Shown: positions 45,223 through 59,058, counted from the first letter of the stretch. The stretch is DNA of 64,000 bases from Cognatilysobacter tabacisoli (GCF_003586305.1 NZ_QXJI01000001.1:62001-126000); one strand, 5' to 3'. The notes: generated by a model not told the origin, from the sequence alone. Made by a program: numbers and translations.

Positions 45223-45426
45223 ATGAAGAACCACAATCCGGCCGGAAAGGGCCTGCGCTTCGCGCAGACGCGCCAGCGCCTCGTCGCAATGACGGTGCTG
45301 GCCACGATGGCTCTGCTGGTCTGGCTGGCGTGGAGCGGCCGCTACGACGTGGAAATCAACCGCTTTGCCGAGTGGCTGCAGCGCCAGGCCGGGCACGTCG
45401 CCAACGGCGTCCGCAACCTGTTCTGA
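45223..45426 (+). CDS. Small single-helix membrane protein
   Basis: 67 residues: basic head (KGLRFAQTRQRLVAM), one transmembrane helix (VLATMALLVWLAW) and a short periplasmic tail ending in an amphipathic helix (RFAEWLQRQAGHVANGVRNLF). A strong GGGGGA lies upstream. It follows the amidohydrolase by 24 bases. I do not recognise it. Confidence 0.55.
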   Translation: MKNHNPAGKGLRFAQTRQRLVAMTVLATMALLVWLAWSGRYDVEINRFAEWLQRQAGHVANGVRNLF

Positions 45427-45463
45427 GCGCGGCCGCCGGCGCGATGCGTCGGCGGCGGTCGAA

Positions 45464-47371
45464 TCAGACCTCGAGCGTGGCCAGGTCGCCCTTGGCCTCG
45501 AGCCACGACTTGCGGTCGCCGGCGCGCTTCTTCGCCAGCAGCATGTCCATCAGCGAGTGGGTGTCGGCACTGTCGTCCACGGTCAGCTGCACCAGCCGGC
45601 GCGTGTCCGGGTGGATCGTCGACTCGCGCAGCTGCGCCGGATTCATCTCGCCCAGGCCCTTGAAGCGGGTCACGTTGACCGCGCCGCCGGAGCCCTTCTT
45701 GCGATCGGATTTCTCGCGCTCGATCTTCTCCAGCACGATCCGTTTTTCCTCTTCGTCCAGCGCGTACATCACCTGCTTGCCCACGTCGATGCGGAACAGC
45801 GGCGGCATCGCGACGAACACATGGCCCGCGGCGACGAGCGACGGGAAGTGCCTGAGGAACAGCGCGGTCAGCAGCGTGGCGATGTGCAGGCCGTCGGAGT
45901 CGGCATCGGCGAGGATCACGACCTTGCCGTAGCGCAGGCCGGTGAGGTCGTCCTTGCCCGGGTCGCAGCCGATCGCGACGGCCAGGTCGTGCACTTCCTG
46001 CGATGCCAGCACGCTACCGGAGGCGACTTCCCAGGTGTTCAGGATCTTGCCGCGCAGCGGCAGGATCGCCTGGAAGTCCTTGTCGCGGGCCTGGCGCGCG
46101 CTGCCGCCGGCCGAGTCGCCCTCGACCAGGAACAACTCGGTACGCGAGAGGTCCTGGCTGATGCAGTCGGCGAGCTTGCCGGGCAGGGCGGGGCCCTGCG
46201 TGACCTTCTTGCGCGTCACCTGCTTCTCGGTCTTCAGCCGCGCGCTGGCGCGCTCGATCGCCAGCTGCGCGATCTTCTCGCCCATCTCGGTGTGCTGGTT
46301 GAGCCACAGCGAGAACGCGTCGTGCGCGGCGCCCTCGACGAACCCGGCCGCCTGGCGCGAGCTCAACCGCTCCTTGGTCTGGCCGCTGAACTGCGGGTCG
46401 GTCATCTTGATGCTGAGGACGAAGGCGACGCGGTCCCACACGTCCTCCGGCGCGAGCTTCACGCCGCGCGGCAGCAGGTTGCGGAAGTCGCAGAATTCGC
46501 GCAGCGCGTCGGTGAAGCCGCTGCGCAGGCCGTTGACGTGCGTGCCGTGCTGCGCGGTGGGGATCAGGTTGACGTAGCTCTCCTGCACCAGCTCGCCGTC
46601 GGGCACCCACGCCACGGCCCAGTCGACGACCTCGGTGTCCTTCTTCAGGCTGCCGACGAACAGCTCCGGCGGCAGCAGCTCGCGGTCGGACAGTTCGCCG
46701 CGCAGGTAGTCGCGCAGCCCGTCCTCGTAGAACCACTGCAGCCGCTCGCCGCTGGCTTCGTCGAACAGCGACACGGTGAGGCCGGGGCACAGCACGGCCT
46801 TGGCGCGCAGCACGTGCTTGAGCGCGCGCAGGTTGAACTTGGGCGTGTCGAAGTACTTGCCGTCCGGCCAGAACCGCACGCGGGTGCCGGTGTTCTTCTT
46901 GCCGACGGTGCCGATGACTTCCAGCGGCGTGGCGCGGTCGCCGTGCCTGAAGGTCATCCGGTACTCGTTGCCGTCGCGCTTGATCCGCACGTCGACCAGG
47001 GTCGACAGCGCGTTGACCACGCTGACGCCGACGCCGTGCAGGCCGCCGGAGAACGTGTAGTTCTTGTTGCTGAACTTTCCGCCGGCGTGCAGCCGGGTCA
47101 GGATCAGCTCGACGCCGGGAATCTTTTCCTCCGGGTGGATGTCCACCGGCATGCCGCGGCCATCGTCGGAGACCTCGCAGCTGCCGTCGGCGTAGAGCGT
47201 CACTTCGATCGCGCGCGCGTGGCCGGCCAGGGCCTCGTCGACGGCGTTGTCGATGACCTCCTGCGCCAGGTGGTTCGGACGCGAAGTATCGGTGTACATG
47301 CCGGGCCGGCGCTTGACCGGGTCGAGGCCCGACAGGACCTCGATGTCCGCGGCGTTGTAGCGGTTGTTCAT
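45464..47371 (-). CDS. parE: DNA topoisomerase IV subunit B
   Basis: 635 residues (E. coli ParE 630). GHKL ATPase domain with EVIDNAVDEALAGHA and DDGRGMPVDIH, transducer domain, then TOPRIM with EGDSAGGSARQ and DADSDGLHIATLL. The latter DSDGLHI form separates ParE from GyrB (DVDGSHI). ParE decatenates daughter chromosomes with ParC. No Shine-Dalgarno is found before the ATG (TTAGCAGTCTGACTA), although the protein start matches the family. ParC is not in the window. Confidence 0.96.
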   Translation of the reverse strand: MNNRYNAADIEVLSGLDPVKRRPGMYTDTSRPNHLAQEVIDNAVDEALAGHARAIEVTLYADGSCEVSDDGRGMPVDIHPEEKIPGVELILTRLHAGGKFSNKNYTFSGGLHGVGVSVVNALSTLVDVRIKRDGNEYRMTFRHGDRATPLEVIGTVGKKNTGTRVRFWPDGKYFDTPKFNLRALKHVLRAKAVLCPGLTVSLFDEASGERLQWFYEDGLRDYLRGELSDRELLPPELFVGSLKKDTEVVDWAVAWVPDGELVQESYVNLIPTAQHGTHVNGLRSGFTDALREFCDFRNLLPRGVKLAPEDVWDRVAFVLSIKMTDPQFSGQTKERLSSRQAAGFVEGAAHDAFSLWLNQHTEMGEKIAQLAIERASARLKTEKQVTRKKVTQGPALPGKLADCISQDLSRTELFLVEGDSAGGSARQARDKDFQAILPLRGKILNTWEVASGSVLASQEVHDLAVAIGCDPGKDDLTGLRYGKVVILADADSDGLHIATLLTALFLRHFPSLVAAGHVFVAMPPLFRIDVGKQVMYALDEEEKRIVLEKIEREKSDRKKGSGGAVNVTRFKGLGEMNPAQLRESTIHPDTRRLVQLTVDDSADTHSLMDMLLAKKRAGDRKSWLEAKGDLATLEV

Positions 47372-47545
47372 TAGTCAGACTGCTAACAAAGCGGAGCGGC
47401 GAGAATGGCGACGGCGCCGGAGCCGGTCAAGGCGCGCGACGCTTGTGTCACGCAGTCGGCAAGGTGAAGGGTTCGTTGTTCAGTGGCGAGCACGGGTGGC
47501 ATCGCTACGGTGCGGTGGTCGCTGAGGGGAGCGGCTTCACGCAAG

Positions 47546-47569
47546 CCCTTGTTCCGTATCCCTTGTTCC
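47546..47569 (+). repeat. Direct repeat CCCTTGTTCC in the leader of the secreted protein gene
   Basis: Two perfect copies of CCCTTGTTCC start 14 bases apart (47546-47555 and 47560-47569) and end 24 bases before the ATG. They flank GTAT. Position is that of a regulator or ribosome-access site; no function known. Confidence 0.45.
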
Positions 47570-47593
47570 ACTTGGCAGCACAGGAGACCACGC

Positions 47594-47977
47594 ATGAATT
47601 TCCGCAAGCTCACCATCGCCACGGCCATCGCCATGGTCCTCGCCGCCCCGGCCGCGTTCGCGCAGGGCGCCGGTGCAAAGGGCGGCGCTTCGATCGGCGC
47701 GCAGGCCGGTCCGGTCGGCGCCCAGGCCCAGGCCGGCGTCGACGCCCAGGTGCGCACCGACGTGATCCGCGACGCGGCCACGACCGCGCGCGATGCCGGC
47801 GACCAGGTCGGCACCGCCGTCCGCGACGCCGCCCGCACCGGCGCGCAGGCGACCGAAAAGGCCAGCGATACCGCGGTCGACAAGGTCCAGGCCAACGCCA
47901 ACGCCAATGCGAATTCGACGCTCGGCACGGGCGAGGAGCCGACCGACACGCCGGAGCCGGAGGAAGACGACGAGTAA
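47594..47977 (+). CDS. Small secreted Ala-rich protein, paralogue A
   Basis: 127 residues with a signal peptide (TIATAIAMVLAAPAAFAQ; cleavage after AFA). The mature part is almost free of aromatic residues and rich in Ala/Asp/Arg: QVRTDVIRDAATTARDAG, then VRDAARTGAQATEKASD, resembling amphipathic coiled-coil or apolipoprotein-like helices, and an acidic tail (PTDTPEPEEDDE). Periplasmic or extracellular. It shares a leader SD (AGGAGA) and sequence pattern with the next gene. Function unknown. Confidence 0.75.
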   Translation: MNFRKLTIATAIAMVLAAPAAFAQGAGAKGGASIGAQAGPVGAQAQAGVDAQVRTDVIRDAATTARDAGDQVGTAVRDAARTGAQATEKASDTAVDKVQANANANANSTLGTGEEPTDTPEPEEDDE

Positions 47978-48008
47978 GCCGGTTGGCATCAGCGCCACGT
48001 TGCACCAC

Positions 48009-48039
48009 GACGCCCCGGTTCGCCGGGGCGTCTTGTTTT
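48009..48039 (+). terminator. Intrinsic terminator of paralogue A
   Basis: GACGCCCCGG-TTCG-CCGGGGCGTC followed by TTGTTTT. A 10-bp perfect stem with the stable TTCG tetraloop and T-rich tail. Its core (20 bases, 48011-48030) recurs exactly after the second paralogue. Confidence 0.88.
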
Positions 48040-48281
48040 GCACGCGTTCATCGAAACGAGGGCTCGCCGCCGGGTCGCGTGCGGCGGGCCCGAACCCAGG
48101 CCAGGCGGGGCTTTGCGGGGCATCGCGCGGTGCACCGTCGCGCCGACCCCGCGCGTGGCCGGGCGCGGCGGCAATCCGGGAAATCCTTCACACGGCGATT
48201 CGGGTTCAGTCGGCGGCCACGCTGCGCTGCCTAGGGTCGCCACGTCGCAGATGGCGACCCCTTGTCCTCAGGAGAAATGTC
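48040..48281. other. Intergenic leader of paralogue B with a 5'-UTR hairpin
   Basis: No convincing gene is seen here; with the terminator before it, this is the longest non-coding stretch in the window (304 bases). It holds the unidentified promoter of the second secreted-protein gene. A perfect 9-bp inverted repeat, GGGTCGCCA with TGGCGACCC (48234-48242 and 48252-48260, loop 9), lies 21 bases before the ATG, immediately ahead of the AGGAGA ribosome site, and could control translation. Confidence 0.5.
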
Positions 48282-50782
<2,501 letters not shown>

Positions 50783-50852
50783 TGGCAGCGGTACCGCGTC
50801 GCCCGTCCCCCTCGACCCCCGCGGCCCGCGCCGCGGCACCGGGAGCAACACG

Positions 50853-53019
<2,167 letters not shown>

Positions 53020-53025
53020 CGCCCG

Positions 53026-53394
53026 ATGCCCGCGCGCTGGCTCCGCGTGCTGCTGGTGCTGCTGGTCGCGCTGTTCGCGTTCCTGCAGTACCGGCTGTGG
53101 CTGGGCGAGGGCGGGCGCCGCTCGGTGGCCGCGCTGCGCGAGCAGGTCGAGCAGCAGGAACGCGAGAACGGCGGCCTGCAGCAGCGCAACGACGCGCTGG
53201 CCGCGGAGGTCGAGGACCTGAAATCCGGCGAGGCGGCGGTCGAGGAGCGCGCGCGCAGCGAGCTCGGCATGATCCGGCCCGGTGAGACGTTCTACCGCGT
53301 GGTCGAGCCGCAGGGCGCGCCGGGCGCGGAGTCGCCGCCCGCAGCCGGTGCGCAGCCGCCTGCGCCGGCCGATGCCGAGGAACGCAACGAATGA
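53026..53394 (+). CDS. ftsB: Cell division protein FtsB
   Basis: 122 residues. Short cytoplasmic start, one membrane helix (about 6-22, LRVLLVLLVALFAFLQYRLW), then a coiled coil (REQVEQQERENGGLQQRND and on to about residue 75) and ELGMIRPGETFYRVVE, the FtsQ/FtsL-binding end. FtsB bridges FtsL and FtsQ in the divisome. The Pro/Ala-rich tail of about 30 residues is longer than in E. coli (103 aa). Starts 6 bases after eno. Confidence 0.94.
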   Translation: MPARWLRVLLVLLVALFAFLQYRLWLGEGGRRSVAALREQVEQQERENGGLQQRNDALAAEVEDLKSGEAAVEERARSELGMIRPGETFYRVVEPQGAPGAESPPAAGAQPPAPADAEERNE

Positions 53395-53426
53395 GTGGCA
53401 TCGCCGTCGGGACGTCCGTGCGGTGA
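53391..53426 (+). other. 11-codon mini-ORF between ftsB and ispD
   Basis: ATG at 53391 overlaps the ftsB stop (ATGA) and opens [11 protein letters not shown], ending in TGA at 53424-53426, which in turn overlaps the probable GTG of ispD (GTGA). Either it is a coupling mini-cistron or a relic of the ancestral IspD N-terminus (MSG-type starts are common in relatives, from memory) after an indel. Confidence 0.45.
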
Positions 53427-54106
53427 TCTGGGCGATCGTCCCGGCCGCCGGTCGCGGCGCGCGCTTCGGTGGCGACGTGCCCAAGCAGTACCTGCAGATT
53501 GCCGGCGAGCCGCTCATCGCGCACGCGCTCGACGCGCTGCTGGCCGAGCCGCGGGTCGAAGGCGCGGTGGTCGCGCTGGCCGCCGACGACGCGCGCTGGC
53601 CGGGCTGGACGTCGCGCGCCGGCAAGCCGCTGCGGCGCTGCGACGGCGGCGGCGAACGCGCGGACTCGGTGCTGGCGGCGCTGCACGCGCTGCCCGCGGC
53701 CGTCGGCGACGACGATCTGGTGCTGGTGCACGACGCGGCGCGTCCGAACCTGCGCGTCGACGACGTGTCGCGCCTGATCGACGCCGCGCTCGGCCATGCC
53801 GACGGCGCGATCCTCGCTGCACCGGTGCGCGACACGCTCAAGCGTGCCGGCCGCGACGGCGCCATCGCCGCGACCGAGCCGCGCGAGGCGCTGTGGCGCG
53901 CGCTGACCCCGCAGGCGTTCCGCCGCGGTCCGCTGACCCGAGCGCTGCAGGCCGCGCGCGACGCCGGCGCCGTCGTCACCGACGAGGCGATGGCGATGGA
54001 GCGCGCGGGCGCGCGCCCGCGGCTGGTCGAGGGGCGCGAGGACAACCTGAAGGTGACCACGCCGGCGGACCTGGCGCTGGCCGAGTACCTGCTCGCGCGT
54101 CGCTAG
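53423..54106 (+). CDS. ispD: 2-C-methyl-D-erythritol 4-phosphate cytidylyltransferase
   Basis: 227 residues (E. coli 236). [20 protein letters not shown] is the CTP-binding signature, and [17 protein letters not shown] the second; [15 protein letters not shown] ends the protein. Third step of the MEP isoprenoid pathway. I chose the GTG whose codon overlaps the mini-ORF stop, so the protein starts 6 residues before PAAGRG. An ATG 17 codons upstream, within ftsB, is the alternative. Confidence 0.92.
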   Translation: MIWAIVPAAGRGARFGGDVPKQYLQIAGEPLIAHALDALLAEPRVEGAVVALAADDARWPGWTSRAGKPLRRCDGGGERADSVLAALHALPAAVGDDDLVLVHDAARPNLRVDDVSRLIDAALGHADGAILAAPVRDTLKRAGRDGAIAATEPREALWRALTPQAFRRGPLTRALQAARDAGAVVTDEAMAMERAGARPRLVEGREDNLKVTTPADLALAEYLLARR

Positions 54107-54122
54107 GGCGGCGCGCGGCCCC

Positions 54123-54128
54123 TACAAT
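54123..54128 (+). promoter_or_regulatory. -10-like box upstream of ispF
   Basis: TACAAT lies 29 bases before the ispF ATG and 16 bases after the ispD stop. A good -10 hexamer by consensus, but no -35 is found. It suggests ispF-truD may have an own start of transcription. Confidence 0.35.
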
Positions 54129-54157
54129 CGCGGCCCCGCGTCGCGCAGGATCACCCC

Positions 54158-54637
54158 ATGAACATCCGCATCGGCCAGGGCTACGACGTCCATGCGTTCG
54201 GCGACGGCGACCACGTCGTGCTCGGCGGCGTGCGCGTCCCGCACGACCGCGGCGTGCTGGCGCATTCCGACGGCGACGTGGTCATCCACGCGCTGTGCGA
54301 CGCGATGCTCGGCGCGCTGGCGCTGGGCGACATCGGCACCCACTTCCCGCCGAGCGACCCGCAGTGGAAGGACGCCGACAGCCGGGCGTTCCTGCGCCAC
54401 TGCGATGGTCTGCTGCGCGCGCGCGGCTGGCGCGTCGGCAACGCCGACGTCACGGTGGTGTGCGAGCGGCCCAAGGTCGGGCCGCACGCCGCGGCGATGC
54501 GCGCGGTGCTGGCCGAGGACCTCGGCGTCGGACTCGACGCGGTCAGCGTCAAGGCGACGACGACCGAGCGGCTCGGTTTCACCGGCCGCGGCGAGGGCAT
54601 CGCCGCGATAGCCGTGTGCCTGCTGGTCGACGCGTGA
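54158..54637 (+). CDS. ispF: 2-C-methyl-D-erythritol 2,4-cyclodiphosphate synthase
   Basis: 159 residues. The metal ligands Asp10 and His12 in [11 protein letters not shown] and a His in [16 protein letters not shown] are present, along with [16 protein letters not shown]. The [17 protein letters not shown] end is typical. Fifth step of the MEP pathway, cyclising CDP-ME-2P. Downstream of ispD; overlaps truD by 4 bases (GTGA). Confidence 0.96.
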   Translation: MNIRIGQGYDVHAFGDGDHVVLGGVRVPHDRGVLAHSDGDVVIHALCDAMLGALALGDIGTHFPPSDPQWKDADSRAFLRHCDGLLRARGWRVGNADVTVVCERPKVGPHAAAMRAVLAEDLGVGLDAVSVKATTTERLGFTGRGEGIAAIAVCLLVDA

Positions 54638-55704
54638 GCGACGCGACGCCAGACGCGCTGCCGACGGCCCATGGCGCGCCGGCGCTGGCGGCGACGATCC
54701 GCGCGACGGCGGAGGACTTCCGCGTCGAGGAGCTTCCCGGTTTCGAGCCCAGCGGCAGCGGCGAGCACCTGCTGCTGACGATCGAGAAGCGCGGCATGAA
54801 CACCGCGTTCGTGGCGAAGCGGCTGGCCCAGTGGGCAGGCATTCCCGAGCTCGGCATCGGCTACGCCGGCCTGAAGGACAGGCACGCCGTGACGTGCCAG
54901 CGGTTCAGCGTGCACCTGCCGAAGAAGGTCGCACCGGAGCTGGCCGCGATCGACTACGACGGCGGGCAGGGCGAGCGGCTGCGCGTGCTGGAGCACAGCT
55001 GGCACAGCCGCAAGCTGCCGCGCGGCGCGCTGGCGGGCAACCGCTTCGTGCTGGTGCTGCGCGACGTCGTCGGCGATCGCGACGGGATCGAACGGCGGCT
55101 GCGCGATATCGCCGCGGCAGGCGTGCCGAACTACTTCGGCGAACAGCGCTTCGGTCGCGCCGGCGACAACGTCGCCCAAGCGCTGGCGATGTTCGCCGGA
55201 CGCCGCGTCCGCCGCGAGGAGCGCAGCGCGCTGCTGTCGGCCGCGCGTTCGGCGCTGTTCAACCGGGTGCTGGCCGAGCGCGTGCGGCGCGGCTGCTGGA
55301 GCACGCCGCTCGACGGCGAGGTCTGGGCGCTGGCCGGCAGCCGCAGCGTGTTCGGACCGCAGCCGTTCGACGACGCGCTCGCGCAGCGACTGGCCGGGTT
55401 CGACATCCATCCCAGCGGTCCGCTGTGGGGCCGCGGCGAACTGCGCACGACCGGCGCGGCCGCGCAGCTCGAGTGCGACGTGCTGGGCGACGCGGAGGCG
55501 CTGGCGCTTCGCGCCGGGCTGGAGCGGGCCGGCCTCGAGCAGGAGCGCCGCGCGCTGCGACTGCGTCCGGAACAGCTGGCGTGGCGATGGGTCGACGACG
55601 CTGCGCTGGAGGTGTCGTTCGAGCTGCCGCCGGGCACCTATGCGACCACCGTGCTGGCCGAACTGGGCGACGTTCGAGCCGGTCGGCCGCTGACGGCCAC
55701 GTAG
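54634..55704 (+). CDS. truD: tRNA pseudouridine(13) synthase
   Basis: 356 residues (E. coli 349). [20 protein letters not shown], then [19 protein letters not shown] with catalytic Asp82; [17 protein letters not shown] is the second TruD block. It modifies U13 in tRNA-Glu. GTG start overlaps the ispF stop (GTGA). Confidence 0.95.
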   Translation: MSDATPDALPTAHGAPALAATIRATAEDFRVEELPGFEPSGSGEHLLLTIEKRGMNTAFVAKRLAQWAGIPELGIGYAGLKDRHAVTCQRFSVHLPKKVAPELAAIDYDGGQGERLRVLEHSWHSRKLPRGALAGNRFVLVLRDVVGDRDGIERRLRDIAAAGVPNYFGEQRFGRAGDNVAQALAMFAGRRVRREERSALLSAARSALFNRVLAERVRRGCWSTPLDGEVWALAGSRSVFGPQPFDDALAQRLAGFDIHPSGPLWGRGELRTTGAAAQLECDVLGDAEALALRAGLERAGLEQERRALRLRPEQLAWRWVDDAALEVSFELPPGTYATTVLAELGDVRAGRPLTAT

Positions 55705-55763
55705 CCCGCGCAACCGCTCGTCGGAAACTCGCCGGGTGCACTGGTCCGCCGGAAGCGCCGGCG

Positions 55764-55769
55764 TATAAG
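55764..55769 (+). promoter_or_regulatory. -10 box of the small lipoprotein gene
   Basis: TATAAG lies 69 bases before the ATG, with CTGGTC 17 bases upstream as a weak -35. The gap after truD (134 bases) supports separate transcription. Confidence 0.4.
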
Positions 55770-55838
55770 CCGGAAGTGCGCCCGGCACGTGGCCGGGGCG
55801 GGGCCCACGCCCCACACGCTGCATCGGGAGACGCCGTC

Positions 55839-56081
55839 ATGAGTGCATCGCTTCGCGTTGCCGTTCTGTCGCTGTCGATCCTCGGCCTGGCTGCCTGCGC
55901 GAGCACGGGCGGCACGGCCTCCGCGCCACCGCCGCCGGAGCGCGCCCCGTCCGTGATGGACAAGGACCAGGCCTACATCGCCGCGGTCGAGCGCATCGCA
56001 CGCATCCGCGGCATCCAGGTCCAATGGGTGAACATGCCGCGCCTGCCGCGCAGCGAGACCGACCCGCAGGACGACAACTAG
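55839..56081 (+). CDS. Small lipoprotein
   Basis: 80 residues. Signal peptide with lipobox LAAC (Cys20), then a Pro-rich stretch and a helical C-terminus (QAYIAAVERIARIRGIQVQWVNMPRL). The mature lipoprotein has about 60 residues. SD GGGAGACG. I do not recognise a family. It ends DPQDDN; the 13-base sequence coding QDDN is duplicated beyond the stop. Confidence 0.7.
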   Translation: MSASLRVAVLSLSILGLAACASTGGTASAPPPPERAPSVMDKDQAYIAAVERIARIRGIQVQWVNMPRLPRSETDPQDDN

Positions 56082-56094
56082 CAGGACGACAACG
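56067..56094 (+). repeat. 15-base tandem duplication across a stop codon
   Basis: GCAGGACGACAAC occurs at 56067-56079 and 56082-56094 with period 15, exactly five codons, and TAG between. Read-through would repeat QDDN. It is a recent local slippage duplication, probably with no effect on the protein. Confidence 0.7.
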
Positions 56095-56102
56095 GGTCGA
56101 TT

Positions 56103-56124
56103 CGCGCCGGTCCGTACCGGCGCG
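56103..56124. terminator. Hairpin between convergent lipoprotein and Smr genes
   Basis: CGCGCCGGT-CCGT-ACCGGCGCG is a perfect 9-bp stem. No T-run follows on either strand, so it is a weak terminator or 3'-end stabiliser. Confidence 0.45.
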
Positions 56125-56138
56125 CGCAGCGCCGTCGC

Positions 56139-56690
56139 TCAGCGCGGGCGGCGCGGCGACACCAGCACCAGCACCGCGCCGGTGCCGCCTTGGGCGGCCG
56201 GCGCGGAGTGGTAGGCCAGCACGTCCGCGCGCTGGCGCAGCATCCGGTCGACCAGGTTCTTCAGCACCGGCAGCCCGCTGCTGTCGATCTCCGGGCTACG
56301 ACGTCCCTTGCCGTGGATGACCCGCACGCATCCGGCGCCGTGGTCGCGCGCGTCGTTCAGGAACGCCCTGAGCAGCGCTTCGGCGGTGCGCGCGTCGCTG
56401 CCGTGCAGGTCGAGTTCCTCCTGCACCGCGATCTCGCCGCGCTTGAGCCGCTGCAGCACCTTCGGCGGCACGCTGTCGCGCCGGTACGACAGCGCATCGC
56501 CCGCCGCCAGCAGCGATGCATCGAGGCCGGCGCGGAACTCGTCGCGTGCCAGCGCCTCGTCGCGCTCGGCCATTCGCGCGCGCGGTCGTGGCTTCGGCGC
56601 GGGCGGCGGCGCTTCGACGGCGCGCACCGGGCGCACCGGGCCGACGGCGCTGCGGAACAGATCGGCATCTTCGTCGTCGGGCGCGCCCAT
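56139..56690 (-). CDS. Smr-domain protein
   Basis: 183 residues. Smr motif [19 protein letters not shown] and [13 protein letters not shown] (LDxH, HGxG) mark the nuclease-like domain at about 95-180. The N-terminal half is Pro/Ala/Arg-rich linker. YdaL/SmrB-like; such proteins cleave RNA at collided ribosomes or act in DNA repair. Start at MGAPDDED; longer frame adds low complexity. Confidence 0.88.
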   Translation of the reverse strand: MGAPDDEDADLFRSAVGPVRPVRAVEAPPPAPKPRPRARMAERDEALARDEFRAGLDASLLAAGDALSYRRDSVPPKVLQRLKRGEIAVQEELDLHGSDARTAEALLRAFLNDARDHGAGCVRVIHGKGRRSPEIDSSGLPVLKNLVDRMLRQRADVLAYHSAPAAQGGTGAVLVLVSPRRPR

Positions 56691-56766
56691 GCCCGCAGCG
56701 TAGCGCGGCGGCGCTGCGCTGGCGACGACGCGCTCCCGGCGAAGCGGTCGCCGCGCACCCATCGGC

Positions 56767-56772
56767 TATCAT
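56767..56772 (+). promoter_or_regulatory. -10-like box upstream of surE
   Basis: TATCAT lies 99 bases upstream of the surE ATG. The same hexamer in similar context lies before rlmE. The long leader may include an unseen element. Confidence 0.3.
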
Positions 56773-56871
56773 GGGGTCACGCGCCGCCGTCTTCGTGCCG
56801 CGCGCGTTTGACCGGGCGCCAACGGCCGCGTTCCGCGCCGATCCCACCGAACGACTGCAGCAAGGGAGTCC

Positions 56872-57663
56872 ATGCGAGTTCTCGTGAGCAACGACGACGG
56901 CGTCGACGCGCCGGGCATCCGGGTCCTCGCCGACGGCCTGCGCGCCGCGGGCCACGAGGTGATCACCGTGGCCCCCGACCGCGACCGCTCCGGCGCGAGC
57001 AACTCGCTGACCCTCGACATGCCGGTGCGGGTGCTCCGCCAGGACGACACCACGTGGCGCGTGTTCGGCACGCCGACCGACTGCGTGCACGTCGCGCTGA
57101 CCGGCATGCTCGAGCACGAGCCGGACATCGTCGTTTCCGGCATCAACAACACCGCCAACCTCGGCGACGACGTGATCTATTCCGGCACCGTCGCCGCCGC
57201 GATGGAGGGGCGCTTCCTCGGCCTGCCGGCGCTGGCGATGTCGCTGGCCACCGCCGACCACGTCGGCCGGCATTACGAGACCGCCGCGCGCGCCGCGGTC
57301 GAGATCACCGCGCGGCTGGCGACCGATCCGCTGCCGGCCGACACCATCCTCAACGTCAACGTCCCCGACCTCCCGTGGGACGAGGTGCGCGGTTTCGAAG
57401 TGACGCGCCTGGGCAACCGCCACCGCGCCGAGCCGTGCATCCCGCAGGAGGATCCGCGCGGGCGCCAGTGGTTCTGGATCGGGCCGGCCGGTCCGGAGCA
57501 GGACGCCGGCCCCGGCACCGACTTCAACGCGGTGCGCCGCGGCTTCATCTCGATCACCCCGATCCACGTCGACCTGACGCGCTACCAGGCGCTCGAGCAG
57601 GTCGCCAGCTGGGTCGGCGGCCTCGCCGAGTCGATGCGCCGCGACGCGGGTGCGCAGGCATGA
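56872..57663 (+). CDS. surE: 5'/3'-nucleotidase SurE
   Basis: 263 residues. N-terminal [10 protein letters not shown] with metal-binding Asp8 and Asp9, [17 protein letters not shown], and [20 protein letters not shown] with metal Asn. It dephosphorylates nucleoside monophosphates. Strong SD AAGGGAG. Overlaps pcm by 4 bases (ATGA), the conserved surE-pcm pair. Confidence 0.96.
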   Translation: MRVLVSNDDGVDAPGIRVLADGLRAAGHEVITVAPDRDRSGASNSLTLDMPVRVLRQDDTTWRVFGTPTDCVHVALTGMLEHEPDIVVSGINNTANLGDDVIYSGTVAAAMEGRFLGLPALAMSLATADHVGRHYETAARAAVEITARLATDPLPADTILNVNVPDLPWDEVRGFEVTRLGNRHRAEPCIPQEDPRGRQWFWIGPAGPEQDAGPGTDFNAVRRGFISITPIHVDLTRYQALEQVASWVGGLAESMRRDAGAQA

Positions 57664-58337
57664 CGGTGCGCATGCGGCTGCAGCCGGAGGCGATCGGGTC
57701 GGGCATGACCAGCCAGCGCGTGCGCGACCGGCTGGTCGAGCGCCTGCGCGAGAAGGGCATCGTCGACGAGCGCGTGCTCAACGCGATCCGCACCGTGCCG
57801 CGCCACCTGTTCGTCGACGAGGCGCTGGCCACGCGCGCCTACGAGGACACGGCGCTGCCGATCGGGCAGGGGCAGACCATCTCGCAGCCGTGGGTCGTCG
57901 CCAAGATGACCGAGACGCTGCTCGAAACCGCGCCGTCGAAGGTGCTGGAGATCGGCACCGGCTCCGGCTACCAGGCCGCGGTGCTCGCGGCGCTGGGGCT
58001 GGAGGTCCACACCGTCGAACGCATCGGCGAACTGCTGCGCACCGCGCGCAAGCGCTTCCGCACGCTCGGCCTCAACGTGCGCAGCAAGCACGACGACGGC
58101 CGCATCGGCTGGCCCGAGAACGGCCCGTTCGACGCGATCATCGTCACCGCGGCGGCGCCGGCGCTGGTCGATGCGCTCACCGCGCAGCTCGCGCCGGGCG
58201 GCACGCTGGTCGCGCCGGTCGGCGGCTCGGGCGGGCAGTCGCTGATGCGCCTGCGCAAGGACGCCGACGGCGTCGTCACCCAGCATGACCTGGCCCCCGT
58301 GGTATTCGTGCCGCTGCTTTCGGGAATGGTCGACTGA
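57660..58337 (+). CDS. pcm: Protein-L-isoaspartate O-methyltransferase
   Basis: 225 residues (E. coli 208). SAM motif [19 protein letters not shown], post-[11 protein letters not shown], and [12 protein letters not shown] are typical. It repairs isoaspartyl residues in aged proteins. N-terminal extension of about 15 residues ([18 protein letters not shown]). Start overlaps surE. Confidence 0.95.
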   Translation: MTVRMRLQPEAIGSGMTSQRVRDRLVERLREKGIVDERVLNAIRTVPRHLFVDEALATRAYEDTALPIGQGQTISQPWVVAKMTETLLETAPSKVLEIGTGSGYQAAVLAALGLEVHTVERIGELLRTARKRFRTLGLNVRSKHDDGRIGWPENGPFDAIIVTAAAPALVDALTAQLAPGGTLVAPVGGSGGQSLMRLRKDADGVVTQHDLAPVVFVPLLSGMVD

Positions 58338-58339
58338 GC

Positions 58340-58999
58340 ATGGGCAACACGCAGGTACCGGGCGCGTCCGCGGCCCACGGGTCCGGTTCTCTGGGCGAGC
58401 AGCTGCAGCAGATCATCGACGACTTGCCCGAGGACCGCTTGAATCTCGGCGAGCTGCTGGCGGTGTTCGGCGACGAGGGCCTGCTGCTGCTGACGATCCT
58501 GCTGACGCTGGTGTTCCTGATCCCGGTGTCGATTCCCGGCGTCAGCACGGTGTTCGGCGCGGCGATCCTGCTGGTCGGCATCAGCCGCGTCAGCGGCCGC
58601 CCGCTGTGGCTGCCGGCGCGCATCCGCGATCGCGCGCTGCCGGCCGACAAGCTGCGCCCCGGGCTGACCGGCGGTCTGGTCTGGGTGCGCAGGCTCGAAA
58701 GGATCAGCCGGCCGCACCGGCTGCGCGGCGTCGTCGACGGCCGCGCGCAGAACCTGTTCAACAACCTGGCGTTCATCCTCGCCGCGCTGTTGCTGATGGC
58801 GCCGTTCGGCTTTGTGCCGTTCAGCAACACGCTGCCGGCGCTGGCGCTGCTGTTCTACGCGATCGGACTGATGCAGCGCGACGGCGGGGCGATCCTGCTC
58901 GGTCACCTGGCGAACATCGGCACCATCGTCTACTTCGGCGTGCTGATCGGCGGGGGCGGCGTCGCGCTTCGCGAGCTGATCCAGCGCATCTCCACTTGA
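58340..58999 (+). CDS. ExoD family membrane protein
   Basis: 219 residues. N-terminal cytosolic stretch (LGEQLQQIIDDLPEDRLNLGE), then LLAVFGDEGLLLLTILLTLVFLIPVSIPGVS with the ExoD family motif IPGVSTVFGAAILLVG. Multiple membrane helices. ExoD was first described in exopolysaccharide synthesis of Rhizobium, mechanism unknown. It lies 2 bases after pcm; in xanthomonads a different membrane gene often has this place (from memory). Confidence 0.85.
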   Translation: MGNTQVPGASAAHGSGSLGEQLQQIIDDLPEDRLNLGELLAVFGDEGLLLLTILLTLVFLIPVSIPGVSTVFGAAILLVGISRVSGRPLWLPARIRDRALPADKLRPGLTGGLVWVRRLERISRPHRLRGVVDGRAQNLFNNLAFILAALLLMAPFGFVPFSNTLPALALLFYAIGLMQRDGGAILLGHLANIGTIVYFGVLIGGGGVALRELIQRIST

Positions 59000-59058
59000 A
59001 GGCGACCGGCTGCGCACGCCGCCGCGCCACCGCTGACACGGACGACACTTCCAGCCGC

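Noticed and set aside
45432-45456. GCCGCCG...CGGCGGC stem between the small membrane gene and parE
   Set aside because: Seven pairs with an 11-base loop and no T-run; too weak to call a terminator.
46776-47060. Plus-strand frame within parE
   Set aside because: Shadow of parE with no ribosome site and no family pattern.
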